Source: Natrinema sp. HArc-T2 (GTDB lineage Archaea; Halobacteriota; Halobacteria; Halobacteriales; Natrialbaceae). Taken from it: a DNA stretch of 64,000 nucleotides. The notes under the pieces were generated by a model. The model saw nothing but the letters and a program-made list of their open reading frames with translations. It ran no database searches and was not told the DNA's origin. The stretch is from assembly GCF_041821085.1 (NCBI RefSeq), contig NZ_JBGUAZ010000005.1, positions 186,001 through 250,000 of the forward strand, given 5' to 3'. Position numbers and translations under genes: made by a program. Below are positions 54,491 to 63,974 of this stretch, one piece after another; the stretch's first letter is position 1, and each line of letters starts with the position of its first letter.

Positions 54491-54936
54491 GTCTCGCAGA
54501 GTTCGACGCCGATACCGTCGTCGACGCCAGTGACTGCATTCTCGGTCGCGTCGCCAGCGAAGTCGCCCAGCGCGCGCTGGACGGCGAACGCGTCGCGATC
54601 GTTAACGCCGAGGACGCTGTCATCACCGGCGACAAAGAAGACATCTTCGAGACGTACCGCACGCGACTGCAGCTTGGCTCGGACAGCGGGCCATACTATC
54701 CGCGACGGCCGGACACGATCTTCAAGCGGTCCGTCCGCGGTATGCTGCCGTACAAGAAACCACGCGGTCGCGAAGCGCTCGACAGCGTCCGCGTCTACGT
54801 CGGCAATCCATACGAGGACGACGACGAGCGCGACTCGGAAGTGCTCGAGGGAACGTCGCTGGATCGCCTGTCGAACATCCGCTTCGTCCACCTACACGAA
54901 GTGTCCGAACAGTTAGGTGCTAACGTCACATGGTAA
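54487..54936 (+). CDS. rpl13: Ribosomal protein L13 (uL13)
   Basis: 149 residues: [102 protein letters not shown]. Family signature '[18 protein letters not shown]' is intact. Its end overlaps the rps9 start by seven bases. Confidence 0.97.
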   Translation: MSLAEFDADTVVDASDCILGRVASEVAQRALDGERVAIVNAEDAVITGDKEDIFETYRTRLQLGSDSGPYYPRRPDTIFKRSVRGMLPYKKPRGREALDSVRVYVGNPYEDDDERDSEVLEGTSLDRLSNIRFVHLHEVSEQLGANVTW

Positions 54937-55328
54937 CCAACACGAGTGGCAAGAAAAAGACGGCCGTCGCGCGAGCGACGGTCCACGAGGGCGAGGGTCG
55001 CGTTCGAATCAACTCCCAGCCCGTCGAACTGGTCGAACCCGAGATGTCCCGGCTCAAGATGCTCGAGCCGTTCCGCATCGTCGGCGAGGACCTGCGCGGC
55101 GAGATGGACATCGACGTTCGCGTCGAGGGTGGCGGCATTAGCGGTCAGGCAGACGCCGTCCGCACTGCCATCGCACGCGGCATCGTCCAGCACACGAACG
55201 ACGCCGAACTCCGTGACGCGTTCATGGAGTTCGACCGGTCGCTGCTGGTCAACGACGTTCGCCAGTCCGAACCCAAGAAATGGGGCGGCCCGGGCGCTCG
55301 GGCGCGCTACCAGAAGTCCTACCGCTAA
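54930..55328 (+). CDS. rps9: Ribosomal protein S9 (uS9)
   Basis: 132 residues: [73 protein letters not shown], ending [17 protein letters not shown], the conserved basic tail reaching the P-site tRNA. Confidence 0.98.
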   Translation: MVTNTSGKKKTAVARATVHEGEGRVRINSQPVELVEPEMSRLKMLEPFRIVGEDLRGEMDIDVRVEGGGISGQADAVRTAIARGIVQHTNDAELRDAFMEFDRSLLVNDVRQSEPKKWGGPGARARYQKSYR

Positions 55329-55340
55329 GGTGATTCAGGC

Positions 55341-55535
55341 ATGATGGTACCGGTCCGGTGTTTCACCTGTGGTAACGTCGTCGGCGAACACTGGGAGGAG
55401 TTCGACGAACGAGCCAACGAGGGCGACGAAGATCCCGAAGAAGTCCTCGACGAGCTCGGCGTCGACCGCTACTGCTGCCGACGCATGCTCGTCAGTCACA
55501 AAGACCTGGTCGACATCGTCTCCCCGTACCAGTAA
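55341..55535 (+). CDS. rpoN: RNA polymerase subunit N (Rpo10)
   Basis: 64 residues: [64 protein letters not shown]. The zinc ligands CxxC (C7, C10) and the CC pair in RYCCRRM are conserved from archaea to RPB10. Either of the two adjacent ATGs could be the start. It lies 12 bases after rps9 and two bases before rpoK. Confidence 0.97.
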   Translation: MMVPVRCFTCGNVVGEHWEEFDERANEGDEDPEEVLDELGVDRYCCRRMLVSHKDLVDIVSPYQ

Positions 55536-55537
55536 CA

Positions 55538-55723
55538 ATGCAACAACAACAGCACAACCGCTACGAGAAAGCACGCATCCTCGGCGCGCGAGCGCTGCAG
55601 GTCTCCTATGGCGCACCGGTGTTGATCGAGACCAACCAGACGCAACCGATCCTCATCGCCGCCGAGGAGTACGACGCTGGCGTGCTACCGTTTACCGTCA
55701 AGCGGGGGTACGATCGCAAATGA
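55538..55723 (+). CDS. rpoK: RNA polymerase subunit K (Rpo6)
   Basis: 61 residues: [55 protein letters not shown]. '[13 protein letters not shown]...GAP' and 'A..E...G.LP..V.R' are the omega/RPB6 family motifs that clamp the largest subunit. Its stop overlaps the enolase start (ATGA). Confidence 0.96.
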   Translation: MQQQQHNRYEKARILGARALQVSYGAPVLIETNQTQPILIAAEEYDAGVLPFTVKRGYDRK

Positions 55724-56925
55724 CGCTCATCACGGACATCCGACTCCGTCGCATCCTCGACTCGCGAGGGAATCCGACGGTCGAAGCCGACGTCGTGACC
55801 GAAAGCGGCGGCTTCGGTCGTGCTGCAGCACCCAGCGGGGCCAGCACCGGCGAGTACGAAGCCGTCGAGCGACCGCCGAGTGAGGCGATCGCCGCGGCTC
55901 GAGAACACGCCGTCCCCCGACTCGTCGGCGAGGTCTACGCGGGCAACCAGCGTGACGTCGACGCCGCACTGCACGCTGCAGACGGCACCGACGACTTCTC
56001 GGAGATCGGTGCCAACAGCGCGGTCGCCATCTCGATGGCTGCCGCGAAGGCCGGTGCCGACGTGCTCGGTGCCCCACTGTTCCAGCACCTCGGTGGCACG
56101 TTCCGGGGCGAGACCTTCCCGATTCCGCTCGGCAACGTCGTCGGCGGTGGCGAACACGCTGCCGACGCGACCGACATCCAGGAGTTCCTGGCAGCACCCG
56201 TCGGTGCACCGAGCGTCGAAGACGCCGTCTTCGCCAACGCCGCCGTCCACGCCGCCGTCTCGGACCTGCTGTCCGAACGCGGTGTCCCCTGTGGTAAGGG
56301 TGACGAGGGCGCGTGGGCACCGTCGATCGACGACGGCGAGGCGTTCGAGATCGTCGACGAGGCGGTTTCGCTGGTCGAAGACGAGGTCGGCTTTGAGATC
56401 AAGTTCGGCCTCGACGTCGCCGGCGCGGAGCTGTACGACGCCGACTCGGGTACCTACGAGTACAGCGACCGGAGCCGCGACACCGACGAGCAGATCGAAT
56501 ACATCGCCGACCTCGTCGAGGAGTACGACCTCGTCTACGTCGAGGACCCGCTCGACGAGGACGACTACGACGCCTTCGCCGACCTCACGGACGAAGTCGG
56601 CGACCAGACGCTGATCTGCGGTGACGACCTGTTCGTCACGAACACCGACCGTCTCGTCGAGGGAATCGATCGCGACGCGGCCAACAGCATCCTGATCAAG
56701 CCGAACCAGATCGGGACGCTGACGGACGCCTTTGACGCGATCGAACTCGCGACCGAGAACGGCTACGACTCGGTCGTCTCCCACCGGTCGGGCGAGACCG
56801 AAGACGCGACGATCGCACACCTCGCCGTCGCAACCGACGCCCCCTATATCAAGACGGGTGCCGTCGGCGGCGAGCGAACCGCAAAGCTCAACGAGCTCAT
56901 TCGAATCGCAGACGACGCGACATGA
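55720..56925 (+). CDS. eno: Enolase
   Basis: 401 residues from ATG 55720; the longer frame to 55369 is a shadow over rpoN/rpo[27 protein letters not shown], the Mg ligands in [26 protein letters not shown] and [10 protein letters not shown], and catalytic [12 protein letters not shown] plus [20 protein letters not shown] are all present. Converts 2-phosphoglycerate to phosphoenolpyruvate. Co-translated with rpoK before it and rps2 after it (four-base overlaps). Confidence 0.97.
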   Translation: MTLITDIRLRRILDSRGNPTVEADVVTESGGFGRAAAPSGASTGEYEAVERPPSEAIAAAREHAVPRLVGEVYAGNQRDVDAALHAADGTDDFSEIGANSAVAISMAAAKAGADVLGAPLFQHLGGTFRGETFPIPLGNVVGGGEHAADATDIQEFLAAPVGAPSVEDAVFANAAVHAAVSDLLSERGVPCGKGDEGAWAPSIDDGEAFEIVDEAVSLVEDEVGFEIKFGLDVAGAELYDADSGTYEYSDRSRDTDEQIEYIADLVEEYDLVYVEDPLDEDDYDAFADLTDEVGDQTLICGDDLFVTNTDRLVEGIDRDAANSILIKPNQIGTLTDAFDAIELATENGYDSVVSHRSGETEDATIAHLAVATDAPYIKTGAVGGERTAKLNELIRIADDAT

Positions 56926-57731
56926 CAGAAAACGACGCAACCCAGGAAGGGCTCGACGCCGCCGAGGAGGACATCGACGAGGAGCCAGCCGAAGGGGCTG
57001 GCCCCGCCGCCGAGGAGGACGTCGAGCCAGTAGACGAACAGCCCGCCGACGCCGAGGGAGCACCCGCGGCCGACGCCGAAGAAGCCGACGACGCCGCCGA
57101 GGAAGAAGACGCCGGTCCGACCCTCGACGACGACGTTATGTCCGACGAGGAAGCGGACCTGCTGATCCCCGTCGAGGACTACCTCGGCGCTGGTGTCCAC
57201 ATCGGGACCCAGCAGAAGACCGACGACATGGAGCGGTTCATCCACCGCGTCCGAACCGACGGTCTCTACGTGCTGGACGTCTCGAAGACCGACGGTCGTA
57301 TCCGGACGGCCGCGGACTTCCTCGCCAACTACGACCCCGAACAGATCCTGGTCACGTCCTCGCGCCAGTACGGTCGCTTCCCGGCCGAGAAGTTCGCCGA
57401 AGCCGTGGGCGCACGCGCCCGCACCGGTCGCTTCATCCCGGGCACGCTGACGAACCCCAAGTACGACGGCTACATCGAGCCGGACGTGCTCGTCGTCACG
57501 GACCCGATCGGCGACGCCCAGGCCGTCAAGGAGGCCATCACGGTGGGTATCCCCGTCATCGCGATGTGTGACTCGAACAACCAGGTCAGTAACGTCGACC
57601 TCGTCGTCCCGACGAACAACAAGGGTCGCAAGGCCCTCTCGGTCGTCTACTGGCTGCTCGCAAACGAGGTCCTCGACCGCCGCGGTGCCGAGCCGTCCTA
57701 CTCGCTCGAGGACTTCGAGAGCACGGTCTAA
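56922..57731 (+). CDS. rps2: Ribosomal protein S2 (uS2), with long acidic N-terminus
   Basis: 269 residues. The first ~75 residues are almost only Ala/Asp/Glu/Pro, a halophilic extension. The S2 core follows: [155 protein letters not shown]. Last gene of the operon. Confidence 0.96.
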   Translation: MTENDATQEGLDAAEEDIDEEPAEGAGPAAEEDVEPVDEQPADAEGAPAADAEEADDAAEEEDAGPTLDDDVMSDEEADLLIPVEDYLGAGVHIGTQQKTDDMERFIHRVRTDGLYVLDVSKTDGRIRTAADFLANYDPEQILVTSSRQYGRFPAEKFAEAVGARARTGRFIPGTLTNPKYDGYIEPDVLVVTDPIGDAQAVKEAITVGIPVIAMCDSNNQVSNVDLVVPTNNKGRKALSVVYWLLANEVLDRRGAEPSYSLEDFESTV

Positions 57732-57812
57732 GGCGTTCGATCGGCGCTGTTCGTTTTCTCATCACAGCACACACGCGAGTGACAACCAGCGGCAGCGTTC
57801 GGACCCTCGTGG

Positions 57813-58736
57813 TTACGACGAGCCGTCCGCGAGCAACTGCGCGACCAGTTCGGCGGCGTCGGTTGCCGTCGTGCCGAAGACGTAGGTCGCGGGTTCGATC
57901 CCGAACGCGCCGCGGTGATAGACGACGCGGGGGACCGATCCACGCTCTTCGAAGCGGCGGCTGAGATGCTCGCCACGGTCCTCGTAGTCCGCGTCGAACT
58001 CGAGCGGGTCGATTCCCAACTCCGTCGCGGCCGCGAGCAGGTCGTCGTCGGTGGCGACGTTTGTCGCACCGCGGATGCTCGAGTCGACTTCGTTGGCGGC
58101 TAACACCGCCGTCGCAACGTGTTTCGAGGCACCGAACTCGGGGTTGGCTGGAATCTCGATTCGACCGCCCATGGCATAGATTCGGCCCGGAATCGCGGCG
58201 ACGTCTGTCTCGTCGCTGGGATCGGGGAGACTCATGCCGACGTTCGTTCCGACGTTCGGGATCGAGTCGGCCATGCCGGGAATCGAAGCGAGCGTCCGCG
58301 CGGCGGTGCGGACGTTCGAGAGCACGTCACGTTCGGCGCGGACGTCAGGATCGAGCCCGCGAACGCAGAGATCACAGCCCAGTCCCCGAAGCTCGGGCAT
58401 CGCTTCTTCGTGGAGTTCGCAGATCGGACCACGGTCCTCGAGACTGCGAATCAACGCGAGGAGTTCGGCGAGGGCGTCGTAGCCGTCCATCTCGTCGCTT
58501 GCCAGGCCATCGGCAATCCGGTCGACGGTCGCTACGGTTTCGGGATCGTCGCGAAAGCGGTCGTCACCGCCACCCTCGCCGCCGACGTACTTGCTGACCG
58601 CAGCTTGGGTGACGCCGAGTTCGGCGGCGATCTCTTTCTGGGTCAGCCCGTGGTCGGCGAGCCGTGTGGCAAGCATCGCTCGGACGGTCGGCAGGAACCG
58701 ATCGACGACGAGTTCGCTCGGCAAGACGAGTGTCAT
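57813..58736 (-). CDS. HTH-ThiN transcriptional regulator (ThiR-like)
   Basis: 307 residues from the CAT at 58734-58736. N-terminal HTH: MLATRLADHGLTQKEIAAELGVTQAAVSKYVGGE (residues ~20-53). A short Cys-containing middle (ICELHEEAMPELRGLGCDLCVRGLD) may bind metal. The C-terminal ~170 residues (IPGMADSIPNVGTNVGMSLPDPSDETDVAAIPGRIYAMGGRIEIPANPEFGASKHVATAVLAA...) form a ThiN domain. In Halobacterium such a fusion was reported to regulate thiamine genes, the ThiN part acting as ligand sensor, so this is probably the thiamine-responsive regulator. Upstream in-frame ATGs exist (58763, 58859). It diverges from mvk. Confidence 0.88.
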   Translation of the reverse strand: MTLVLPSELVVDRFLPTVRAMLATRLADHGLTQKEIAAELGVTQAAVSKYVGGEGGGDDRFRDDPETVATVDRIADGLASDEMDGYDALAELLALIRSLEDRGPICELHEEAMPELRGLGCDLCVRGLDPDVRAERDVLSNVRTAARTLASIPGMADSIPNVGTNVGMSLPDPSDETDVAAIPGRIYAMGGRIEIPANPEFGASKHVATAVLAANEVDSSIRGATNVATDDDLLAAATELGIDPLEFDADYEDRGEHLSRRFEERGSVPRVVYHRGAFGIEPATYVFGTTATDAAELVAQLLADGSS

Positions 58737-58852
58737 ACGACCGTCGTGCGGGCCCACCGTCATAAGTCCGCCTGCGTTCCGGTCGACACCGCGCCGACTG
58801 CGAGCGCCGAGACAAAGATAGCTATTAACCGTCGTCGTGCGAACCGCCGGGC

Positions 58853-59839
58853 ATGACACTCTCGAGCGCTCCCGGCAAGGTATATTTGTTCGGGGAGCAC
58901 GCGGTCGTTTACGGCGAGCCTGCCGTCCCGTGTGCGATCGAGCGGCGAGCGCGGGTCGAGGTACAGCAACGCGACGACGAAAAGCTCCGCGTTCACGCTG
59001 AGGACCTCAGTCTAAACGGCTTTACCGTCGAGTACGACGGCACGCCGGGGAACGGCCCGGACGTCGACGTCTCGGAATCGTTGATCAGCGCCGCGATGGG
59101 CTACGTCGACGAGGCAATCGCGCAGGTTCGCGACGTGACCGGCGAGGACGAGGTCGGCTTCGACGTGACGATCGAGAGCGACATCCCGCTGGGTGCGGGC
59201 CTTGGCTCTTCCGCGGCGGTCGTCGTCGCGGCGATCGACGCCGCGGCGCGCGAACTCGGCGTCACCTTATCGTCCGGCGAACTCGCCGAGCGAGCCTACC
59301 GAACCGAATATCAGGTGCAAGATGGGCAGGCCTCGCGGGCGGACACGTTCTGTTCGGCGACCGGCGGCGCGGTCCGCGTCGAGGGCGACGACTGTCGGTC
59401 GCTCGAGGCGCCCGACCTGCCGATCGTGATCGGCTTCGACGGCGGAGCCGGCGATACCGGCCAGCTAGTCGCCGGCGTGCGCGAACTCCGAGACGAATAC
59501 GACTTCGCGGCTGACACGGTCGCGGCGATCGGCGATATCGTCCGGAACGGCGAACAGGCGCTCGCCGACGGCGACATTGAGGAGCTCGGTCGGCTCATGG
59601 ACTTCAATCACGGCCTGCTGTCGGCACTGGGCGTTTCATCACGCTCGCTCGATACGATGGTCTGGGCTGCCCGCGACGCGGGCGCTCACGGCGCGAAGCT
59701 CACCGGTGCTGGCGGCGGTGGCTGTATCGTTGCGCTGGATCCGACGCCCGAAACCGAGACGGCGCTGTCCTTTACCCCGGGCTGTGAGGATGCGTTCCGG
59801 GCCGAACTCGCCGAGGAAGGGGTGAAGCGACTCGAATGA
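58853..59839 (+). CDS. mvk: Mevalonate kinase
   Basis: 328 residues of the GHMP kinase family: SSAPGKVYLFGEHAVVYGEPAVPCAIERRA, the ATP motif SDIPLGAGLGSSAAVVVA near 114, catalytic Asp in ASRADTFCSATGGAV, and C-terminal KLTGAGGGGCIVAL. It phosphorylates mevalonate in archaeal lipid (isoprenoid) synthesis. A TATA-like CTATTAAC lies about 25 bases before the ATG. The stop overlaps the start of isopentenyl phosphate kinase by four bases. Confidence 0.96.
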   Translation: MTLSSAPGKVYLFGEHAVVYGEPAVPCAIERRARVEVQQRDDEKLRVHAEDLSLNGFTVEYDGTPGNGPDVDVSESLISAAMGYVDEAIAQVRDVTGEDEVGFDVTIESDIPLGAGLGSSAAVVVAAIDAAARELGVTLSSGELAERAYRTEYQVQDGQASRADTFCSATGGAVRVEGDDCRSLEAPDLPIVIGFDGGAGDTGQLVAGVRELRDEYDFAADTVAAIGDIVRNGEQALADGDIEELGRLMDFNHGLLSALGVSSRSLDTMVWAARDAGAHGAKLTGAGGGGCIVALDPTPETETALSFTPGCEDAFRAELAEEGVKRLE

Positions 59840-60576
59840 TCGTCCTGAAACTCGGCGGCAGCGTCATCACCGAGAAAGACCGCCCGGAGACGCTCGATGG
59901 CGAGGCACTCGAGCGGGCTGCCGACGCGGTCGCAGCAGCACTCGAGGCGGGCCTCGAGGACCTCGTCATCGTCCACGGCGGCGGGAGCTTCGGTCATCAC
60001 AACGCCAGCGAACACGGCGTCAGCACGACTGACGGAACGCACGATGCGGACGCGGCACTCGCAATCCACGGCGCGATGAAGACCTTGGATCAGTTCGTCC
60101 TGCGTCGGCTGCTCGAGCGCGACGTGCAAGCGGTGCCGGTCCATCCGTTCTCGGCGGGCCACCGCGAGCGCGATGGGGCGCTCGAATTCCCGACCGGCCA
60201 GATCGAGACGATGCTCGGCGAGGGGTTCGTCCCAGTACTCCACGGCGACGTGATCGCCCACGCGGGTGCGGGTGCGACGATCGTCAGCGGCGACGAACTC
60301 GTGGCCGAACTCGCTGCGGACCTCGGTGCCGACCGGATCGGACTCTGCTCGACGGTGCCCGGCGTGTTAGACGACTCGGACGCCGTCATCGACCGGATCG
60401 ACGACTTCGACGCCGTCGCCGACGTCCTCGGGGCCAGCGACGCGACCGACGTGACCGGCGGGATGGCCGGCAAAGTGCGGACGTTGCTGGCGCTCGAGGC
60501 AGAGGCGTCTATCTTCGGACTCGAGGCGCTAGCTGCGTTCCTCGAGGGCGAGAATCCAGGGACGACGATCGACTGA
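59836..60576 (+). CDS. ipk: Isopentenyl phosphate kinase
   Basis: 246 residues of the amino-acid-kinase fold: MIVLKLGGSVITEKDRPETLDGEALERAADAV, VIVHGGGSFGHHNASEHG with the catalytic His, VPVLHGDVIAHAGAGATIVSGDELVAELAADLGADRIGLCSTVPGVLD, and VTGGMAGKVRTLLALEAEASIFGLEALAAFLEG. It makes isopentenyl diphosphate from isopentenyl phosphate in the archaeal mevalonate variant. Co-translated with mvk. Converges with trkH 30 bases downstream. Confidence 0.95.
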   Translation: MIVLKLGGSVITEKDRPETLDGEALERAADAVAAALEAGLEDLVIVHGGGSFGHHNASEHGVSTTDGTHDADAALAIHGAMKTLDQFVLRRLLERDVQAVPVHPFSAGHRERDGALEFPTGQIETMLGEGFVPVLHGDVIAHAGAGATIVSGDELVAELAADLGADRIGLCSTVPGVLDDSDAVIDRIDDFDAVADVLGASDATDVTGGMAGKVRTLLALEAEASIFGLEALAAFLEGENPGTTID

Positions 60577-60605
60577 CAACGGCAGCGGAGCCGAGACGAC
60601 TGTTT

Positions 60606-62144
60606 TCAGCGGGTCCAGAAGCCGCCAGTAAACAGCACGAGCACGGGGATGATCTCGAGCCGCCCGATCCACATGAGAAAGACCATCAGGAGCTTCGAGC
60701 TATCGGGGAACTGGAGGTAGCTCCCGAAGGGGCCGACCGAGCCGAATCCGGGGCCGATGTTGCCGATCGTCGCGAGACTGGCGCTGAACGCCTCGAGCGG
60801 CGTCAGCGTGTAGCCGATGCGACTGGCATCGAGCGCGATGAACAGCGTCGCGATGGCGAAAATAAAGAGGTACATGAACGTGAAGCCGAGCACGCCGCGG
60901 ATCGCGTCTTCGTCGACGACGTTGCCGCCGAGGCGGATCGGTCGGACGACCTCGGGGTGAGAGGCCGTGAACAGTTCCCGTCGGAGGACCTTGAAAATGA
61001 TCACCCAGCGAACCACCTTGACGCCACCGCCGGTCGAGCCGGCGGAGCCACCGACGAGCATGGCAAACAGAAGGACGATCTTCCCCGTCGAGGTCCACTC
61101 GACGAAGTCGCTGGTCGCGTAGCCGGTCGAGGTCAACAGCGACGCGATCTGGAAGGCGCTCTGTCGCAGCGAGTTCTCGAGGAGACCCTCAGTGACGCCG
61201 CCGAGACCCGACAGCGCCGGTGCAGCACCGGCGTAGAGCATCCCGGCGAGGAGAACGGTTAGCCCGGCGATCGCGGCGATGTAGGCGCGAAACTCGGTGT
61301 TTCGAACGAAGCGATGGCCCTCGCCGCTGAAGACGTGCCAGAACAGGGCGAAGTTCGTCCCGGCGATGATCATGAACGGAACCGCCGTCCACTGGACGAT
61401 CGCGGAAAAGGCAGCGACGCTGTCGGCTTCGGGCGAAAACCCACCGGTCGGAAGGGTCGTGAACCCGTGGGCGATGGCATTGTATAGCCCCATGTTCGGT
61501 GCCATCCCCGCGAGATGGAAGCCATAGAGCAGCGCGATATAGATAGCAGTAAAAGCGAAGTAGACGAGCCAGAGGATGCGTGCCGTCTCGGCGATCCGCG
61601 GGGTCAGTTTCTGTAACTCCGGCCCCGGCGCCTCCGACTCGATGAGCTGGGCGCCGCTGACGGCGACCTCCGGCAAGATTGCAACCATCAACACGATGAT
61701 CCCCATCCCGCCGAGCCACTGGGTGAGCTGTCGCCACATCATCACGGCGTGGGAGTGGCGCTCGAGCGAGATTTCTCCGAGGACGGTGGCCCCGGTCGTC
61801 GTGAAGCCGGACATCGACTCGAACAGCGCGTTGACGGGATCAGCGAGCGTCGACTCGGTCCCCCAGCCCGCGAGCACGTACGGGACCGCGCCCACGGCAG
61901 CGACGGCGAGCCACGAGATCGCGACGAACAGCATCGCTTCTCTGATCTGCAGGTCTGGTTCGGGACTGAGTTGCTCGAGGCCGTGGCCGACGGCGATCGT
62001 CAGTGCGATCGTCGCGACAAACGGCAACAGCGACTCGCCGTAGATGAGCGCCACGATGACCGGGATCACCAGTGGGACGGAGAGATACTTGATGACGGTC
62101 CCGACGAGCGCGACGCTGGCACGCCAATCAGTGCGTAGTCGCAT
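60606..62144 (-). CDS. trkH: TrkH-type potassium uptake protein
   Basis: 512 residues, about ten or more membrane helices with four selectivity-filter repeats, including FESMSGFTTTGATVL, IAHGFTTLPTGGFSP, LTSTGYATSDF and ATIGNIGPGFGSVG. The SAGSTGGGVKVVRW segment after the third repeat is the TrkH intramembrane loop region. It forms the K+ translocating pore, important for salt-in halophiles. It lies 123 bases downstream of trkA on the same strand. Confidence 0.95.
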   Translation of the reverse strand: MRLRTDWRASVALVGTVIKYLSVPLVIPVIVALIYGESLLPFVATIALTIAVGHGLEQLSPEPDLQIREAMLFVAISWLAVAAVGAVPYVLAGWGTESTLADPVNALFESMSGFTTTGATVLGEISLERHSHAVMMWRQLTQWLGGMGIIVLMVAILPEVAVSGAQLIESEAPGPELQKLTPRIAETARILWLVYFAFTAIYIALLYGFHLAGMAPNMGLYNAIAHGFTTLPTGGFSPEADSVAAFSAIVQWTAVPFMIIAGTNFALFWHVFSGEGHRFVRNTEFRAYIAAIAGLTVLLAGMLYAGAAPALSGLGGVTEGLLENSLRQSAFQIASLLTSTGYATSDFVEWTSTGKIVLLFAMLVGGSAGSTGGGVKVVRWVIIFKVLRRELFTASHPEVVRPIRLGGNVVDEDAIRGVLGFTFMYLFIFAIATLFIALDASRIGYTLTPLEAFSASLATIGNIGPGFGSVGPFGSYLQFPDSSKLLMVFLMWIGRLEIIPVLVLFTGGFWTR

Positions 62145-62267
62145 AGAACACCCCGCTCGCGTAATGACGCCTGTACACGATATTTAACGGCATTTCAGCT
62201 AGCATTTATGAATCCATCGTTACCTGCCTTCGAGCGTGTTCCAGCGGAGTGACGAGGCGACGGCGCG

Positions 62268-63599
62268 CTATATCAGGTCGACGACCTCGTCGAGGACGGT
62301 CGCGTCGACGAACACGATGACGTGATCACCGGGCTTGACGGCCGTCGAGCCACGCGGTGTAATGTGCTCGCCGCCACGGGAGATCGCACCGATAACGACG
62401 CCGTCTGGAAGGTCGTTTGTCGCCTTCGCGATGTCCTGTCCGACGAGGACGCTGTCGGGACCGACTTCGATCTCGATGACTTCGGCACGGTCGTGCTCGA
62501 GCATCGCGATCTTCTCGGTGTGGTCGGTCCGGGTAAAGCGGATGATCTCCTCGGCGGTTTCCTCACGGGGGTTGACTGCGACGTCGACGCCGACGGTCTC
62601 GAAGAGGTCGGCGTACTCGGGCGTCTCGATGATGGCGACAGTCCGATCGACGCCGAGTCTGTCGGCCAGCAGCGAGACGAGCAGGTTCTTCTCGTCGCTG
62701 TCTAGGGCCGCGACGACGACATCGGCCTCGCCGACGTGTTCGCGGGCGAGGAACTCGGAGTTGGTCGCGTCGCTTTCCATGACCATCGTGTTCGGCAACG
62801 CCTCGGCGACCTCGCGGGCTCGCTCGTGGTCCTGTTCGATCAATCGTGGCCGGAAGCCGTGGTCTTCGAACTCGCGGGCGGCCTGAAAGCCGATCTCGCT
62901 CGCGCCGACGATGACGACTTCCTCGGTGTCGTCCGGCGTCGTCGCGACCTCGTCGGCGAAGTCGTTCATCGAATCTGGACTCCCGATGACGACGACCCGA
63001 TCACACGCCCGGATGACGGTGTCGCCGCGCGTGACGATCATCTCGTCGTCCCGGAAGATCGCTGCGAAGGTCAGCGAGTCATAGCAGTCCGCCTCGCTGA
63101 CCGTCCGGTCGACGATCGGGCTGTCTTCTGGAATGTCGAACTCGGCCATGCGCACGAGTCCACCCGCGAACGTATCCACGTCGTGGGCGCTCGGGAGCCC
63201 GGATATCCGGAAGATCGTCTGTGCAGTCAACAGGTCGGTACAGACCATGAAATCGACGCCGAAGGCCCCCTGCGAGCCCTGCCAGGTCTCGAGGAGCGTC
63301 CGTCGGCGGACCCGGGCGATCGTGAAGACCTCGGATGTGGCTTTCGCCGCGCCACAGACGACCGCGTTGGTCTCGTCGTTGTCGGTACAGGCGATGACGA
63401 GCCCGGCTTGCTCGAGGCCGGCCTCGCGCAACACCTCGAGGTCGGTTCCGTCGCCACGGATCGTGAGGACGTCGAGCTCGTAGGTGAGTTGCTCGGTCAC
63501 GTCACCGTCCTGGTCGACGACGACGACATCGTGGGTGTCCTCGAGGTTCGCGGCGATCGAGCGACCGACTTCACCGGCACCGACGATGATTACGTACAC
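62268..63599 (-). CDS. trkA: TrkA, Trk potassium system NAD-binding subunit (GTG start)
   Basis: 443 residues from the GTG at 63599 (first residues (M)YVIIVGAGEVGRSIAANLED); no ATG fits, and the longer frame to 63791 is not family-like. Two RCK_N Rossmann domains: VIIVGAGEVG near residue 3 and VVIVGASEIGFQAAREF near 225. Each is followed by an RCK_C domain (FDIPEDSPIVDRTVSEAD... and IEIEVGPDSVLVGQDIAKA). It gates TrkH in response to NAD(H)/nucleotides. The GTG start is typical of weakly translated haloarchaeal genes. Confidence 0.93.
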   Translation of the reverse strand: MYVIIVGAGEVGRSIAANLEDTHDVVVVDQDGDVTEQLTYELDVLTIRGDGTDLEVLREAGLEQAGLVIACTDNDETNAVVCGAAKATSEVFTIARVRRRTLLETWQGSQGAFGVDFMVCTDLLTAQTIFRISGLPSAHDVDTFAGGLVRMAEFDIPEDSPIVDRTVSEADCYDSLTFAAIFRDDEMIVTRGDTVIRACDRVVVIGSPDSMNDFADEVATTPDDTEEVVIVGASEIGFQAAREFEDHGFRPRLIEQDHERAREVAEALPNTMVMESDATNSEFLAREHVGEADVVVAALDSDEKNLLVSLLADRLGVDRTVAIIETPEYADLFETVGVDVAVNPREETAEEIIRFTRTDHTEKIAMLEHDRAEVIEIEVGPDSVLVGQDIAKATNDLPDGVVIGAISRGGEHITPRGSTAVKPGDHVIVFVDATVLDEVVDLI

Positions 63600-63763
63600 G
63601 ACGATCCCTCCGAAAGCATGAGTACTGAACCCGTGTTTCGGGGCGACCGGGAAATGGATTACGATGCGCGAAGACAGGCTGAGCGGCGCGGTGGGCCGTC
63701 GATGTTGGGCACTCGAGGACCCAGCATCGAAGCGGACACTGACTGACGGGCTAACCCATTGTG

Positions 63764-63770
63764 TTTTTAA
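63764..63770 (+). promoter_or_regulatory. TATA-like box ahead of the structured RNA / RNase J
   Basis: TTTTTAA preceded by CCATTGTG. A start 25-30 bases downstream would fall near 63793, at the beginning of the structured stretch. It is about 205 bases before the RNase J ATG, so any RNase J mRNA from here has a long leader. Confidence 0.5.
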
Positions 63771-63792
63771 GACCTGGGCGTGTACGAGCACA

Positions 63793-63928
63793 TAGCGAAA
63801 CCCGCGGGCAAGTGCGTTCGGGGCTCACGATGTCGTGAGCCGGCTGGAGACGGGTTGTCTCCGCGAGCGCATAGCGGGATGGCCGACGCGCTGTAAGACG
63901 CCGGGGCCGAACAACCGGGAGTCCGCGG
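63793..63928 (+). ncRNA. Putative structured RNA or mRNA leader before RNase J
   Basis: No coding frame. An outer 8-bp helix CCGCGGGC (63802-63809) / GTCCGCGG (63921-63928) encloses a second helix GTTCGG/CCGAAC (63816-63821/63907-63912). Inside are a perfect hairpin GCTCACGA/TCGTGAGC (63823-63830/63833-63840), a hairpin GGAGAC/GTCTCC (63846-63851/63857-63862) and a possible AGCGC/GCGCT pairing (63866-63870/63888-63892). This is a multi-branched fold. I could not match it to SRP RNA or RNase P RNA; an H/ACA-type guide RNA or an autoregulatory leader remain possible. Ends are estimates. Confidence 0.55.
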
Positions 63929-63974
63929 ACCGTTTCGATGAGAGTCCATCACGCGGCTTTCAGTGCTACGAACC

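Noticed and set aside
63793..63928. Identification of the structured RNA as SRP RNA or RNase P RNA
   Set aside because: The conserved SRP helix 8 sequence and the RNase P conserved regions could not be found, and the element is too short for either.
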